This document shows positions 16,408 to 24,372 of a DNA stretch of 64,000 bases, one piece after another (position 1 is the first letter of the stretch; the number at the start of each line of letters is the position of its first letter). This DNA is from Ruminococcaceae bacterium UBA4871 (GTDB taxonomy: Bacteria > Bacillota > Clostridia > Oscillospirales > Acutalibacteraceae), in assembly GCA_002399445.1 (NCBI GenBank), contig DHDR01000019.1, positions 36,953 through 100,952 on the forward strand. The letters run 5' to 3'. The notes under the pieces are model-generated. The model had not been told where the DNA came from. It searched no databases and saw nothing but the letters and a program-made list of their open reading frames with translations. Both the position numbers and the translations under genes were made by a program.

Positions 16408-17298
16408 ATGGAAAAGTGTCGAGGAACAATACTCAAAAGTCTGAGCGGATTTTATTCTGTTGAAACGGAAAGCAGAAGGTTCGAATGCAGAGCCTGTGGC
16501 AGATTTCGAAAAACAGGGGAAAAGCCGGTTGTTGGTGACCATGTCGTTTTCCGGATAGAAGGTGACACTGGTTATATTGAAGAACTGCTTCCGCGAAAAA
16601 ATGTTTTGGTTCGTCCACCAGTTGCAAATATTGATCAGCTTCTAATTGTTGTTTCTGTTTGCAGCCCAGTTCCGAGCACGCTAGTTATTGACAAATTGAT
16701 TGCAGCAGCGGAACATCAAAAGATTGAACCGGCAGTGGCAGTATCCAAAATAGATTTGGAAGATGGAAGTCGGATTTATGAAACTTACCGGAATGCAGGC
16801 TTCGCGTGCTTTGCAGTTTCATCCGAAACTGGTAAAGGAGTGGAGAGCCTTCGGCCATTTCTCAAAGATAAAGTGACAGTTTTTACAGGGAACACCGGCG
16901 CTGGGAAGTCCTCTTTGCTCAATGCCCTGTATCCTGAGCTGCAGCTTGTTACCGGAACAGTTAGCCAGAAACTTGGACGGGGTCGCCACACAACTCGTCA
17001 GGTGGAATTGTTGCACTTGCCGGAAGGCGGTTTGGCAGCTGATACGCCCGGTTTTTCCTCAATCAGTACAGAGCGATATAATTTGATTGAAAAAGACCAA
17101 CTGCAGAACTGTTTTCGTGAATTTTCTCCTTATATTGAGCAATGTAAATTTAAAGGATGTTCTCACACTTGTGAAGAAGGGTGTGCTGTCTTGAAAGCTG
17201 TGGAAGATGGTTTAATTCCTAGGTCAAGACATGAGAGTTATGTGGCAATGTATCAAGAAATTAAAGGCATAAAGGAAAAGGAATGGGATAAAAAATGA
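16408..17298 (+). CDS. rsgA: Small-subunit ribosome GTPase RsgA
   Basis: RsgA is a circularly permuted GTPase that checks late 30S maturation. It has an N-terminal OB-fold, then the permuted order G4 (VSKIDL near 112), G1 (GNTGAGKSSLLNAL near 164) and G3 (DTPGF near 213). A C-terminal zinc knuckle reads CKFKGCSHTCEEGC. GAGGGG at 16394-16399 favours the ATG at 16408 over the GTG at 16402. It follows prkC almost without a gap and overlaps thiN by 4 bases; rpe, which lies between them in Bacillus, is absent. Confidence 0.95.
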   Translation: MEKCRGTILKSLSGFYSVETESRRFECRACGRFRKTGEKPVVGDHVVFRIEGDTGYIEELLPRKNVLVRPPVANIDQLLIVVSVCSPVPSTLVIDKLIAAAEHQKIEPAVAVSKIDLEDGSRIYETYRNAGFACFAVSSETGKGVESLRPFLKDKVTVFTGNTGAGKSSLLNALYPELQLVTGTVSQKLGRGRHTTRQVELLHLPEGGLAADTPGFSSISTERYNLIEKDQLQNCFREFSPYIEQCKFKGCSHTCEEGCAVLKAVEDGLIPRSRHESYVAMYQEIKGIKEKEWDKK

Positions 17299-17927
17299 AT
17301 CAATGTATTATAATTGGTGCTGCGCCAGTAAAGGATTTATCGGTTTTTCGTGAGTATAATACGTCGGATGCCTTTGTAATTTGTGCAGACGGCGGTCTTG
17401 ACACTGCGTTAGCTGCAAAAATCAAGCCGGATTTGATTATCGGTGACTTTGACTCTATGAAAGCTACACCGCCGGCAAATGTGGAAACGGTACGCTTGAT
17501 GAAAGAGAAAGATGACACAGACATGCTCTCTGCCGTCAAGGAAGGTCTGCACCGTGGATATCGGGATTTTCTCTTATTTGGTGCACTAGGTAAGAGGTTT
17601 GACCACTCCTACGCTAATGTCTGTATCCTGCAATATATCAGTAAAATGGGTGGACATGGTGTCATTATCGAAAAGAATGAAAAACTTTTCTTTATGCCTG
17701 GCGGCCGACTGCATTTGCGCGATATGAGAGGAGCCACAGCATCTGTGTATCCATTCGGTGCTCCCAATGCAACAGTTTCTTATACTGGTATGAAATATCC
17801 GCTGACAGAAGATGTGATGACGTCGGACGTGCCGATTGGTACAAGCAATCTGATTGAGAGCGACAATGCAACGATTACCGTTTTGGGTGGAAATGTTATT
17901 ATTTATGTCCTTACCGAAGAAAAATAA
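17295..17927 (+). CDS. thiN: Thiamine pyrophosphokinase
   Basis: The enzyme converts thiamine and ATP to thiamine pyrophosphate and AMP. The 210-residue protein shows the family motifs CADGGLDTAL near residue 33, DLIIGDFDSM near residue 49, KDDTDM near residue 75 and FGALGKRFDHSYAN near residue 95. Its ATG overlaps the rsgA stop (ATGA). Its place after rsgA and before spoVM matches Bacillus gene order apart from the missing rpe. Confidence 0.95.
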   Translation: MNQCIIIGAAPVKDLSVFREYNTSDAFVICADGGLDTALAAKIKPDLIIGDFDSMKATPPANVETVRLMKEKDDTDMLSAVKEGLHRGYRDFLLFGALGKRFDHSYANVCILQYISKMGGHGVIIEKNEKLFFMPGGRLHLRDMRGATASVYPFGAPNATVSYTGMKYPLTEDVMTSDVPIGTSNLIESDNATITVLGGNVIIYVLTEEK

Positions 17928-17997
17928 GCAATTGGGTTGCACAGAATTTTCCTCAAGCGTATATACTGTGGTATCAAACAGTAAAGGCGGTGAGCCA

Positions 17998-18165
17998 ATG
18001 CGCGGACATTTTCATCAGCGTATGTGTGAAAATGGGATTCCTTGTGCAGTGGCCTTTGGAATAGGGCTTGTACTTTCCTGCTTCTGCCCAATGGGACTGA
18101 TCCTGTTTATTGTCGCAGTTATGTTGGTGTATCTGGGTGTTAAGCTCATCCGGCACTGTAAGTAA
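17998..18165 (+). CDS. Small hydrophobic membrane protein, unknown function
   Basis: A 55-residue protein begins MRGHFHQRMCENGIP and contains one long hydrophobic stretch (about residues 16-49) with three Cys and ends LIRHCK. It would form one or two membrane spans with a basic C-terminus. AGGCGGTG precedes the ATG at 17998; the open frame continues upstream within thiN but without a better start. It lies between thiN and spoVM, 14 bases before the latter, so it may be co-expressed with sporulation genes. I do not recognise the family. Confidence 0.6.
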   Translation: MRGHFHQRMCENGIPCAVAFGIGLVLSCFCPMGLILFIVAVMLVYLGVKLIRHCK

Positions 18166-18179
18166 TGGAGGGATTTTCT

Positions 18180-18275
18180 ATGAAGATTGTTGTAGTACAC
18201 AGCCCAAAAGTAATCGGCTTTTTTCTGCGCAAATTTTTTCATATCCCAAAAGAGCAGACGAACCCAGCACGCTGA
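18180..18275 (+). CDS. spoVM: Stage V sporulation protein M (SpoVM) micropeptide
   Basis: The 31-codon frame MKIVVVHSPKVIGFFLRKFF continues HIPKEQTNPAR. It resembles B. subtilis SpoVM (26 aa) in having MK at the start, Pro at position 9 followed by Lys, then an amphipathic helix. SpoVM is a curvature-sensing peptide that recruits SpoIVA to the forespore membrane. GGAGGG at 18167-18172 lies 7 bases before the ATG. Its place after thiN is where spoVM lies in Bacillus, and SipL-like and spoIVA genes follow. The C-terminal tail is about five residues longer than in Bacillus. Confidence 0.85.
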   Translation: MKIVVVHSPKVIGFFLRKFFHIPKEQTNPAR

Positions 18276-18303
18276 ATAAGAACATAAATGCGTGAATAAC
18301 ATT

Positions 18304-18342
18304 AAAAGCAGAGACTGCACAGGATGCAGTCTCTGCTTTTTT
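18304..18342 (+). terminator. Terminator after spoVM
   Basis: AAAAGCAGAGACTGCA (18304-18319) pairs perfectly with 18325-18340 around a five-base loop, with T residues at its 3' end. It closes the long operon that starts at yicC. Confidence 0.9.
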
Positions 18343-18374
18343 GCGGCATAAATGCTGTCTTGGTGATTTTCGAA

Positions 18375-18403
18375 TCATATTCCACAAAGCATTAGAATAA
18401 GAT
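18375..18403 (+). promoter_or_regulatory. Possible sigma-E-type promoter for the sipL-spoIVA unit
   Basis: TCATATT (18375-18381), a 14-base spacer and AATAAGAT (18396-18403) resemble the mother-cell sigma-E consensus (KMATATT, 13-15 bases, CATACAMT), with five of eight matches in the -10. SpoIVA synthesis is sigma-E dependent in known spore formers. No good sigma-A promoter is visible here. Confidence 0.35.
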
Positions 18404-18439
18404 GTCTTTAGAGAAATGAAAAAAGGAGAGATCATCAAT

Positions 18440-19960
18440 ATGCTTAATCGTGAGGTGCTTTCCGCAAGTGAGGTTGTTTATGACGGCTGTCAGGAACAGC
18501 CTATCGACCTAGACATCAGTTTACCGGATTATTGCCCGGATATACAGCGTATTCTCAAATGCCAAGTACTCCCCAGCATCAGTTCCCGTAATGTATCCGG
18601 GGATCGGCTGGAGATAGAAGGCACCTGTACTGTACGAGTATATTATTTGGATGCAAGTGCTTCTTCTGCTGTACACTGCTACGAAACCGAGAGTCCTTAC
18701 TTAGCAGCCGTAACTTTAAAACAATCGGTCGAGCAGCCGAGAATTTATGCGACAACAAGAGTGGAATATGTGAATTGCCGTGCTACCAGTCCACGCAGGC
18801 TTGATATCCATGGTGCTTTTTCCGTATGTGCGCGTGTCTGCGGACGTGCAGACCTTGAAATTGTCACTTCTACTGATAATAAAAATATGGAGCAGCAGGT
18901 CAATAAATTCGCCTGCAATGTTTGTACCGGATTTTCACAGCAGCCGTTTACAGTAGAGGATACTCTGGAACTTTCCCCGGGGAAAATGCCTGCGGAATCA
19001 ATCCTGCGTACTGATGCATGTGCCATTGTAAAAACGGCCGAGCCCATGAAAGGGCAAGTAATGGCAGCCGGTGAAGTACGACTGCATATTCTGTATGCAT
19101 CGGGTGACGAAAGTACAGCTCCGGAAACGATGGAATATGTAATGCCGTTTACACAGTTGTTGGATTGTGAAGGCATTGAAGAAAGCAGCACATGCCGCGT
19201 GCAGTTAGTTATTTCGGGCGTGGAAATTCAGATTCATGCAGATTATTCCGGTGAATCCTCTGCTTTTGATACACATGTGCATTTGCTGGCTTCCGTTACG
19301 AACTTTACGGAAAAAGAGATGTCTGCTCTGACAGATATTTATTCTCGCGCCTATGAACTCAATGTTACCCGCAAGCAGAAAACACTGGAAAGTTTAAATG
19401 GGATTGTAAGTGACACCTGCCTTCATCAGTTTTCTGTGCAGTGTGACAGCGGCCTCACAAAAGTTTTAGACCTGTGGTGTGAACCATGCACCGTTACAGC
19501 GGCTGTGGAAAACGGTCAACTGAATTTTACAGGCAAACTGCAAATCTGCGTTTTAGCTCTAAATCAAGAGAATGTGCCGTTTTACTTTGAACGTGCTTCA
19601 GAATTTTCCTGCTCAAAGCCGGTTGAAACCCAATATGATACGCACTGTATTGCAGACGGAACAGTTTTAAGTCTCAACTATCGGCTGACGGGCGGAGAAA
19701 TTGGTTTAAAAGCCGAAATTATGCTTACAGCAGAAGTTTATGAGCTGCAGACGCTTCGATTGATTACCGATATGGAAGAGGATACTTCGCGGCCAAAGGA
19801 TAAAGATCCGGCAGCACTTTGCATCTATTTTGCTGATGCAGGAGAAAAGCTGTGGGATATTGCTTGCCGCTATTGTACGAGTGTCCATGCAATTCAAGAG
19901 GAAAACGACCTTACCGGAGGTACCGTGGAAACTTCGGGAATGCTGTTGATTCCCATGTAA
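18440..19960 (+). CDS. sipL: SipL-like spore coat protein (DUF3794 repeats and LysM)
   Basis: The 506-residue protein begins MLNREVLSASEVVYDGCQEQ and repeats the DUF3794 pattern (DLDISLPDYCPDIQRILKC near the start, further copies across residues 150-430). It ends in a LysM-like module (LWDIACRYCTSVHAIQEEN). This is the layout of SipL, the clostridial SpoIVA-interacting protein needed for coat encasement. AAGGAG at 18423-18428 favours the ATG at 18440 over that at 18416. Its position directly before spoIVA supports the assignment. Confidence 0.85.
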   Translation: MLNREVLSASEVVYDGCQEQPIDLDISLPDYCPDIQRILKCQVLPSISSRNVSGDRLEIEGTCTVRVYYLDASASSAVHCYETESPYLAAVTLKQSVEQPRIYATTRVEYVNCRATSPRRLDIHGAFSVCARVCGRADLEIVTSTDNKNMEQQVNKFACNVCTGFSQQPFTVEDTLELSPGKMPAESILRTDACAIVKTAEPMKGQVMAAGEVRLHILYASGDESTAPETMEYVMPFTQLLDCEGIEESSTCRVQLVISGVEIQIHADYSGESSAFDTHVHLLASVTNFTEKEMSALTDIYSRAYELNVTRKQKTLESLNGIVSDTCLHQFSVQCDSGLTKVLDLWCEPCTVTAAVENGQLNFTGKLQICVLALNQENVPFYFERASEFSCSKPVETQYDTHCIADGTVLSLNYRLTGGEIGLKAEIMLTAEVYELQTLRLITDMEEDTSRPKDKDPAALCIYFADAGEKLWDIACRYCTSVHAIQEENDLTGGTVETSGMLLIPM

Positions 19961-20022
19961 TCTGATGTCCCGCAGTCATCAATCAGTTGGACAGCTATAT
20001 AACGAACGCAGGAGGGAACAAA

Positions 20023-21501
20023 ATGGAAGAACACACGATCTACCGGGACATTGCAGAAAGGACAAACGGAGATATTTATATCGGTGTAGTCGGTCCGGTG
20101 CGTACTGGAAAATCGACCTTTATCAAAAAATTTATGGACACTGTCGTGATCCCTAATATTGATGAAGAAGCGAGAAAAGACAGGGCTGTGGACGAACTGC
20201 CACAGTCTGCTGCCGGACGGACGATTATGACAACAGAACCCAAATTCATTCCGGAGCAGGCTGTAAAAGTACATATTGGAGATAGTGCATCTTTTTCGGT
20301 CCGTTTAATTGATTGCGTTGGATATATCGTTCCCAGTGCGCTGGGATACATCGAAGGAGACAACCCGCGCATGGTCATGACGCCGTGGTTTGATGATCCT
20401 GTTCCATTTAACATGGCGGCAGAAATTGGCACAAAAAAAGTGATTACAGAGCACTCTACGATTGGTCTGGTAGTCACGACAGACGGCAGTATCAGTGATA
20501 TCCCCCGTGAAGAATATGAAGATGCGGAGGAGCGCGTTATTCATGAGCTAAAAGAAATTCATAAACCATTTATTGTGCTGCTCAATTCCGTTGAACCAAC
20601 TTCAGATGCGGCAGTTCAATTGGCAAAACAACTTCAGACCAAATATGAGGTCCCGGTTATGCCTGTGAATTGTCTGGAAATGGAAGAAGAACAGGTCAAA
20701 GAAATACTTTCGAAGGTCTTATTTGAATTTCCTGTTCAGGAAATAAAAGTGGATATGCCGCATTGGATTTCCACATTGGAAAAAGACCATTGGCTGCGTG
20801 CAGCTGTTTATCAGTCCATTCAGCAGAGCGCCTCCACGGTTACTTGCATAAGGGAAATCAGCCGGATGACAGAGCAAGTGGCTTCCTGTGAATATGTGCA
20901 GAAAGCGGGTACTTCCAATATTGACCTCAGTACTGGGAAAGCAAGAGTATCTGTACAGCTGGAACATTCTCTGTTTTATAAAGTGCTGGGTGAAAAGACA
21001 GGACTCTCTATAGAATCGGAAGAAGATCTCCTGAGCAGTATGCTGAACTTTGCAGCTATGCAGAAAGAATATGATAAAATTAAAGATGCTTACCATAGTG
21101 TGCAGGAAACTGGATATGGAATTGTCATGCCGGGAATTGATGAACTGACACTGGAGGAACCACGTATTGTGCGGCAGGGCGGCAAATATGGAATTCGGCT
21201 GAAGGCAAATGCACCATCCATACATATGATGAAAACACAAATAAACACAGAAATTACGCCGATTGTCGGTTCTGAAGCGCAAAGTGAAGAATTGGTCTCC
21301 TATCTGCTCAAGGAATTTGAAGAAAGTCCTTCTAAAATATGGGATTCAAATATTTTTGGTAAAAGCTTACATGAGCTTGTCAATGAAGGCATGCACAATA
21401 AACTTTACCGGATGCCGCAGGATGCCAGAGAGAAAATCCGCGCGACCATTGAACGTATTATTAATGACGGATGCAATGGACTGATATGCATTATTCTTTA
21501 A
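20023..21501 (+). CDS. spoIVA: Stage IV sporulation protein A (SpoIVA)
   Basis: SpoIVA is an ATPase that polymerises irreversibly on the forespore surface and forms the coat basement layer. The Walker A loop GPVRTGKST places the key Lys at residue 30, as in B. subtilis, and the 492-residue length equals the Bacillus protein. The C-terminus ends DGCNGLICIIL, a conserved region. GGAGGG at 20011-20016 lies 6 bases before the ATG at 20023. A terminator follows. Confidence 0.97.
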   Translation: MEEHTIYRDIAERTNGDIYIGVVGPVRTGKSTFIKKFMDTVVIPNIDEEARKDRAVDELPQSAAGRTIMTTEPKFIPEQAVKVHIGDSASFSVRLIDCVGYIVPSALGYIEGDNPRMVMTPWFDDPVPFNMAAEIGTKKVITEHSTIGLVVTTDGSISDIPREEYEDAEERVIHELKEIHKPFIVLLNSVEPTSDAAVQLAKQLQTKYEVPVMPVNCLEMEEEQVKEILSKVLFEFPVQEIKVDMPHWISTLEKDHWLRAAVYQSIQQSASTVTCIREISRMTEQVASCEYVQKAGTSNIDLSTGKARVSVQLEHSLFYKVLGEKTGLSIESEEDLLSSMLNFAAMQKEYDKIKDAYHSVQETGYGIVMPGIDELTLEEPRIVRQGGKYGIRLKANAPSIHMMKTQINTEITPIVGSEAQSEELVSYLLKEFEESPSKIWDSNIFGKSLHELVNEGMHNKLYRMPQDAREKIRATIERIINDGCNGLICIIL

Positions 21502-21526
21502 ATAAATTGTAAATATTAGAAAAAGG

Positions 21527-21570
21527 AATCGGGTGAAAAGCATAATTTTGCTAATCATCCGATTTTTCTT
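21527..21570 (+). terminator. Terminator after spoIVA
   Basis: AATCGGGTGA (21527-21536) pairs with TCATCCGATT (21555-21564), with a small inner AGCA/TGCT stem, and runs into T residues. Confidence 0.75.
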
Positions 21571-21683
21571 GCATTTATAACGCAGATTCTATATAATAAA
21601 ATTGTGGTGTTATTCAATAAATTTATGGTTCATTGCGCAGAATAGAAGTACACATACTGTATTTTAAATGAGGAAGTGTATTC

Positions 21684-22532
21684 ATGTTTCAAATCGTAGG
21701 TAAACGCAAGCTCAACGATTCGATGACACTGATGGTGGTAGATGCGCCTTTCATTGCCAAAAAAGCAAAGGCCGGGCAATTTATCATCCTGCGTGTCGAT
21801 GAATTTGGCGAACGCATCCCGCTGACAATTGCTGACTATGATCGGAAAGCCGGCACAGTTACCATCATTTATCAAATCGTAGGTAAAACAACAATGAAGC
21901 TGGATCAGCTGAATGTAGGAAATACAATTTTAGATTTCATTGGACCTTTAGGAAAGGCCAGCGAACTGGAAGGATATAAGCATGCAGCTGTGATTGGCGG
22001 CGGTGCCGGATGCGCAATTGCATGGCCCCAGGCAAAGGCTCTTCGGGCGATGGGAACGACAGTAGATATGATTGCAGGATTCCGAAATAAAGATATTATT
22101 ATTTTAGAGGAAGAAATGCGCGCTGCCAGCGATCATCTTTATTTAATGACGGATGACGGCAGCAATGGACGCAAAGGCTTTGTTACAAGTGCGTTAGAGG
22201 AAAATATTCAGAATGGTGCAAATTATGACTTGGTAGTTGCAATTGGGCCTTTGGTAATGATGCGCGCAGTTGTCGGTGTTACAAAGCCGCGAAATATTAA
22301 AACAATTGTCAGCATGAACCCAATCATGATTGACGGTACCGGAATGTGTGGAGGCTGTCGGTTGACAGTAGGGGGGAAAACGAAATTCGCCTGTGTAGAT
22401 GGGCCTGATTTTGATGGATTTGAAGTTGACTTTGATGAAACGATTAAACGCAGTCGTACCTATTTTGATAAAGAACGCGCGGCAGCCAGAGACGAAAACT
22501 GTAAGCTGATGGAGGGTGCGAAAAATGCCTAA
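21684..22532 (+). CDS. nfnA: NfnA-like FAD/[2Fe-2S] subunit of ferredoxin:NADP oxidoreductase (SudB type)
   Basis: The 282-residue protein has a ferredoxin-reductase-like FAD domain (about 1-95, with RIPLTIADYD), an NAD-binding domain with GGGAGCAIAWP near residue 110, and a C-terminal cluster GMCGGCRLTV with a later Cys in KFACVDG that would hold a [2Fe-2S] centre. Paired with the next gene it matches NfnAB/SudBA, which couples NADH, NADPH and ferredoxin by electron bifurcation. The PyrK-like alternative is less likely because the partner is a GltA-type flavoprotein. GAGGAAGTG precedes the ATG. Confidence 0.83.
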   Translation: MFQIVGKRKLNDSMTLMVVDAPFIAKKAKAGQFIILRVDEFGERIPLTIADYDRKAGTVTIIYQIVGKTTMKLDQLNVGNTILDFIGPLGKASELEGYKHAAVIGGGAGCAIAWPQAKALRAMGTTVDMIAGFRNKDIIILEEEMRAASDHLYLMTDDGSNGRKGFVTSALEENIQNGANYDLVVAIGPLVMMRAVVGVTKPRNIKTIVSMNPIMIDGTGMCGGCRLTVGGKTKFACVDGPDFDGFEVDFDETIKRSRTYFDKERAAARDENCKLMEGAKNA

Positions 22533-23919
22533 TATGCAAGCAACAAAAACACCTATGCCAGAACAGGCACCCAAAGTACGGTGCCATAATTTTGAGGAAG
22601 TGGCAGAAGGTTATACAGAAGAAATGGCCAAGCAGGAAGCACAGCGGTGTCTAAACTGCAAAAACAAACCCTGTGTTTCCGGCTGTCCAGTCGGTGTGCA
22701 TATCCCTGATTTTATTGCGTATGTGGCACAGGGAGAGTACGAAAAAGCATTTGAAGAAATTAAACTGACCAATTCTCTACCAGCAGTATGCGGTCGGGTA
22801 TGCCCGCAGGAAAACCAGTGTGAAAGCAAATGCGTGCGTGGCATAAAAGGCGAACCAGTTGGTATTGGCCGATTGGAACGCTTTGTTGCCGATTGGCACA
22901 TGAAGCATGGAAAAGATGCGGCAACAAAGATGTCCTTTAACGGACATAAAATAGCGGTAATCGGAGCAGGTCCTGCTGGTTTGACCTGTGCGGGAGATTT
23001 AGCAGCCAAGGGATATGAAGTGACTGTTTTTGAAGCATTGCATGTTGCCGGCGGCGTGCTCATGTATGGAATTCCACAATTCCGCCTTCCAAAAGAAATC
23101 GTACAGAAGGAAATTGATGCCCTAAAAGCAAAGGGAGTTACCATCAATACCGATATGGTAATTGGGAAAGTGCTGGAGATTGATGAGCTGTTCAAGATGG
23201 GGTTTGAAGCCATCTTTATCGGAACGGGTGCTGGCCTTCCCAATTTTATGAATATACCGGGCGAAGATTTAGTGGGGACGTACTCGGCAAATGAGTTTCT
23301 TACGCGTGTTAATTTAATGAAAGCGTACAAGCCGGAATATGATACACCAATTCTGGATGTAAAACGCGTGATCGTGGTTGGCGGAGGAAATGTTGCCATG
23401 GATTCCGCACGTACTGCTTTACGCTTAGGTGCTGAAGAAGTACATGTTGTGTACCGCCGTGCGGAAGAACAAATGCCTGCACGAAAAGAAGAGGTGCACC
23501 ATGCAAAAGAAGAAGGGGTCATTTTTGATTTCTTGACTAGCCCTGTGCAGATCTTCGGTGATGAAAATGGCCGGGTTAGTGAAGTGGAATGTACCAAAAT
23601 GGAACTTGGCGAACCAGATGCTTCCGGTCGTCGTCGTCCGGTGGAAATTCCGGGAAGCAATTTTAAGATGTCTGCCGATTGTGTGGTTATGGCAATTGGA
23701 AACAGTCCAAATCCTATGATTCGTTCGACAACGGAAGGATTAGAAGCAAATCGCAAAGGTTGCATTGTTGTCAATGAAGCAACCATGGAAACAACTCGCA
23801 AGGGAGTTTATGCTGCGGGAGATGCGGTTTCTGGTGCTGCAACTGTGATCTTAGCGATGGGCGGCGGAAAAGCTGCTGCCAAGTCAATTGATGCATATAT
23901 CCAGAATAAAAACAGATAA
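22525..23919 (+). CDS. nfnB: NfnB-like GltA-type flavoprotein subunit
   Basis: The 464-residue protein resembles the glutamate synthase small subunit. N-terminal cysteines (CLNCKNKPCVSGCPVGVHIP near 46, CGRVCPQENQCESKC near 93) bind [4Fe-4S] clusters, followed by an FAD-binding GAGPAGLTCAGDLA near 150 and an NADP-binding GGGNVAMDSARTALRLG near 290. No large glutamate synthase subunit lies nearby, so an NfnAB/SudBA-type role is preferred. GGAGGG at 22511-22516 supports the ATG at 22525, which overlaps nfnA by 8 bases. Confidence 0.85.
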   Translation: MPNMQATKTPMPEQAPKVRCHNFEEVAEGYTEEMAKQEAQRCLNCKNKPCVSGCPVGVHIPDFIAYVAQGEYEKAFEEIKLTNSLPAVCGRVCPQENQCESKCVRGIKGEPVGIGRLERFVADWHMKHGKDAATKMSFNGHKIAVIGAGPAGLTCAGDLAAKGYEVTVFEALHVAGGVLMYGIPQFRLPKEIVQKEIDALKAKGVTINTDMVIGKVLEIDELFKMGFEAIFIGTGAGLPNFMNIPGEDLVGTYSANEFLTRVNLMKAYKPEYDTPILDVKRVIVVGGGNVAMDSARTALRLGAEEVHVVYRRAEEQMPARKEEVHHAKEEGVIFDFLTSPVQIFGDENGRVSEVECTKMELGEPDASGRRRPVEIPGSNFKMSADCVVMAIGNSPNPMIRSTTEGLEANRKGCIVVNEATMETTRKGVYAAGDAVSGAATVILAMGGGKAAAKSIDAYIQNKNR

Positions 23920-23929
23920 AGTGCCATTG

Positions 23930-23956
23930 GCCCGCTAATTCAGCAGCGGGCTTTCT
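23930..23956 (+). terminator. Terminator after nfnB
   Basis: GCCCGCT (23930-23936) pairs with AGCGGGC (23945-23951) and is followed by a short T-rich run. The tail is weak, so termination may be partial. Confidence 0.6.
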
Positions 23957-24042
23957 GCTATAGATTTCCGCATTTTCTTTGGTTCTGTTCCTGACGGTAA
24001 AATCATATGCTAGTATGAGAAAACGGCAGGAGGTTTCCAGAA

Positions 24043-24372
24043 ATGCAAGAACATAAAAAAGTTTTATGGGGAGTCCGTATTCTTATCTGTCTGATGATAC
24101 TGGCAGCAGGGCTCACGCTGCGTTTTGCAATAGGGGGAAAATCCTATCAAATCAGCAAATTATGGTACACACAGCAGATGCAGAATTCCGTTCTTCCGAA
24201 TGTTTCCCTTCAAAATATTCAGAAAAAATGTAAAGACTTTTTGTCATCCGGTTCTTCTATTGTTATGCCGTCTTTTGATGGAAAAAGTCTTACTACGGAA
24301 TCAAAGTCAAAAAATAAGTCTTCATCTTTATCCGAAAAATCATCGTCAGCAGCAGGTAGTCATAAATCATGA
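24043..24372 (+). CDS. Single-span membrane protein paired with an M50 protease, SpoIVFA position
   Basis: The 109-residue product has a basic N-terminus, one transmembrane segment (about residues 9-28) and an extracytoplasmic part ending in a Ser/Lys-rich low-complexity tail (about 80-109). Its stop overlaps the following protease start by 4 bases (ATGA), which implies coupling. SpoIVFA occupies this position in the Bacillus spoIVF operon, but the LytM-like domain that defines SpoIVFA is not present. AGGAGG precedes the ATG. I do not recognise the family; a role as a protease partner is inferred from context. Confidence 0.65.
   Translation: MQEHKKVLWGVRILICLMILAAGLTLRFAIGGKSYQISKLWYTQQMQNSVLPNVSLQNIQKKCKDFLSSGSSIVMPSFDGKSLTTESKSKNKSSSLSEKSSSAAGSHKS

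Noticed and set aside
18745..19191. A 148-residue minus-strand frame inside the SipL-like gene
   Set aside because: It is antisense to a clear DUF3794 coding frame and has no ribosome binding site or family match.
22611..23801. A 396-residue open frame on the minus strand
   Set aside because: It is wholly antisense to nfnB, whose sequence motifs and operon overlap are clear. The antisense protein shows no recognisable domain.
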